DNA of 64,000 nt from Ooceraea biroi. Its lineage: Eukaryota; Arthropoda; Insecta; Hymenoptera; Formicidae. The stretch lies in assembly GCF_003672135.1 (NCBI RefSeq), contig NC_039506.1, positions 16,678,001 through 16,742,000 on the forward strand, read 5' to 3'. A model generated the notes under the pieces. The model was given only the letters and a program-made list of their open reading frames with translations, was not told the DNA's origin and did no database searches. A program made the position numbers and the translations under genes. Positions within the stretch are counted from its first letter, which is position 1, and the number at the start of each line of letters is the position of its first letter. Shown here piece by piece: positions 62,468 to 64,000 of this stretch.

Positions 62468-64000
62468 CAGATACCGGCGAATGAAATCAATTACTTAGCA
62501 GGCATCCCATGCTCCGGCAATCCAATCCAATCGCACGCTGCTGGTACATTCTTTCTCTGACGAGTACTAGATGCGTCGTGCGAGAGGCACGCGAGCGGGC
62601 AATCGCTCGCAGAGCTCACGCTCGCGCTGCGAGCGCGCGAGAGACCCGGTATTTTTCTCCCGATAAGGGATGAACGGGTCGTCAGATCGACGGATCGTCT
62701 GGCGTTTCTTGCGCGACGGCTGCTGGGAAGGAAGCAAGGAACGAAGGGAGGGAAGTCGGGAAATTGATGAAAAGTCGGATTTCGCGTAAGCACCTCACCG
62801 CTAAGCGGATAGCCTGGTTGTTTCTCCCTCGGTCGGCCGCCCGTCCACCCACCCCTTGCCATTTTCGTGTTTGCCCCGCGAACTCCGGATTAAATTATTA
62901 CGTATATACCGGGCGGCCTCGCTCAGAGACACACATTGCAGCCGCAAAGCTTCCAATTACAGCGTTCAATGTGAACGCGTTACACGTACGAGACACCCCC
63001 GCGGCTGTGGGCTACCCTGGGGGTGGAGTAAATTGGAGGATGGTAATCGGACTCTCTGCCACAGTTTTCCCTAATTCGAGGAATCTCTTCTGTGCTATCT
63101 GTTTTTCGTCCCTCTCGCGTCCCGCTTCGTCCGCTTCGCCGCGCCGCGACTCGCTCCTCTCCGCCCGGCGTACGAAATAATGGACGACTCTCAAGTTTCG
63201 ACAGGCCCGCATTCTACCGTAAATTCTATAATTGCAGCTCTTCTTCCTCGTTCCGTGAGCACTTTAGGAGAAGGGTGTTGTAAGACGTACAGATGTATCG
63301 GCAAATTTGCAAATTCATTATAAAGAAATATATATTTATTTATATATATATATTTATATTTATATGTATATTTATATATGTATTTATATTATATGTATTT
63401 ACGAAATATATATTTATTTATTGTATTTATATTAATTTACGATGCGACACGGTGGCCAGGAATATTATTCACATCCGGTTTACAGCGTGATCCGATTTCC
63501 GCGTAAAGGCTTAATAACTGACGCTTGTGGATATTAAAAATCCCCTCTTAACAGTAGTAAATGCGTTTCACGATGATTACGTGCCGTTTAACGCGTAAGC
63601 GTGCGGTATTATCGAGACGCGAACGACGCGAACGCACGACGGAAACACACAATTCCCGGTTAGCCGTAAATAGCGGAGCAATATTGTAATTTTTACGAGA
63701 GCGCGCACGCACGTGTGTCACCATCGTGTCGCCATTAATTCTGCTTTTTCCCCCGGGCCGAAAAGCGCGGACGGCCAGCCGAGAAATCCCGCGTAAATCT
63801 TCCAGCGAAATTCGAGCGTGCGATAACTCTTGATAACGTCGGTCGTCTACATCGCTCGTAACGGAGCTTTCATTCAGCGTCGTTTGGAAAGTTCTCCACC
63901 GAGAACTCGCAGGAGACCGAACTGTGACGCGACCAAGTCACCTGTCACCTGTTCAATCGGAATTCATCCTTTATCATGCGTTTCTGAATTGGAGAACTTG
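62468..64000. other. Noncoding stretch, no gene recognised
   Basis: CpG-rich with a short Ser/Arg-type pyrimidine patch near 63110-63170, then the AT-rich repeat at 63327-63437, then CpG-rich sequence to the end of the window. No frame in it has a recognisable motif. Confidence 0.55.
63327..63437. repeat. AT-rich simple repeat (TATATTTA/TATGTA)n
   Basis: About 110 bases made almost only of A and T with scattered G, built from tatatttat and tatgtattta units. It is the most A+T-rich block in the window and contrasts with CpG-rich flanks. The Ile/Tyr/Phe-rich peptide read from it is an artefact. Confidence 0.92.

Overview
The window looks like nuclear DNA from an animal, most likely an arthropod and plausibly a hymenopteran such as an ant, bee or wasp. 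It is roughly half G+C, and CpG is clearly not depleted: many 60-base lines carry six or more CpGs, where about four would be expected. This suits a genome with little germline methylation outside gene bodies. It is full of short microsatellites, has AT-rich islands in a CpG-rich background, and shows no bacterial-style gene packing. The taxon is an inference from composition alone, because no protein or RNA gene was recognised.

I recognise no gene. Nothing translated from either strand shows a domain, motif, transposase, reverse transcriptase or housekeeping family that I know. The reading frames of 100 to 236 codons are about what CpG-rich, stop-poor DNA gives by chance, and most lie in simple-sequence or C/T-rich tracts. 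Two are listed as weak coding candidates: 43906-44487 (minus) and 61757-62467 (minus). No tRNA, rRNA or known microRNA was seen. The simplest reading is an intergenic region or a very long intron.

Layout. 1-3891: noncoding, opening with a long (CCCT)n/(CT)n satellite. 3892-6029: two near-identical arms of about 141 bp in opposite orientation around 1.86 kb of unrelated DNA. 6030-37500: noncoding, with (GTC)n, (GGC)n, (CT)n, (CG)n and (GCC)n satellites, several C/T-rich domains and small hairpins. 37624-38321: two diverged copies of a segment of about 105 bp, 0.6 kb apart in the same orientation. They share a CRE-like core and an E-box, and a hairpin lies between them. 38322-61597: noncoding, with (AC)15, (AG)11, (CAG)6, (CG)9 and a long (CT)n tract, plus AT-rich islands at about 42.2-42.6 kb and 43.1-43.6 kb. 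61604-61752: a compact fold-back element with 58-bp arms and a candidate 6-bp target duplication, best read as a MITE. 62.5-64.0 kb: noncoding, with an A+T-only style repeat near 63.33-63.44 kb.

The observations most worth following are the fold-back element, the inverted pair at 3.9/6.0 kb and the direct pair at 37.6/38.2 kb. Nothing here amounts to a new multi-gene system.
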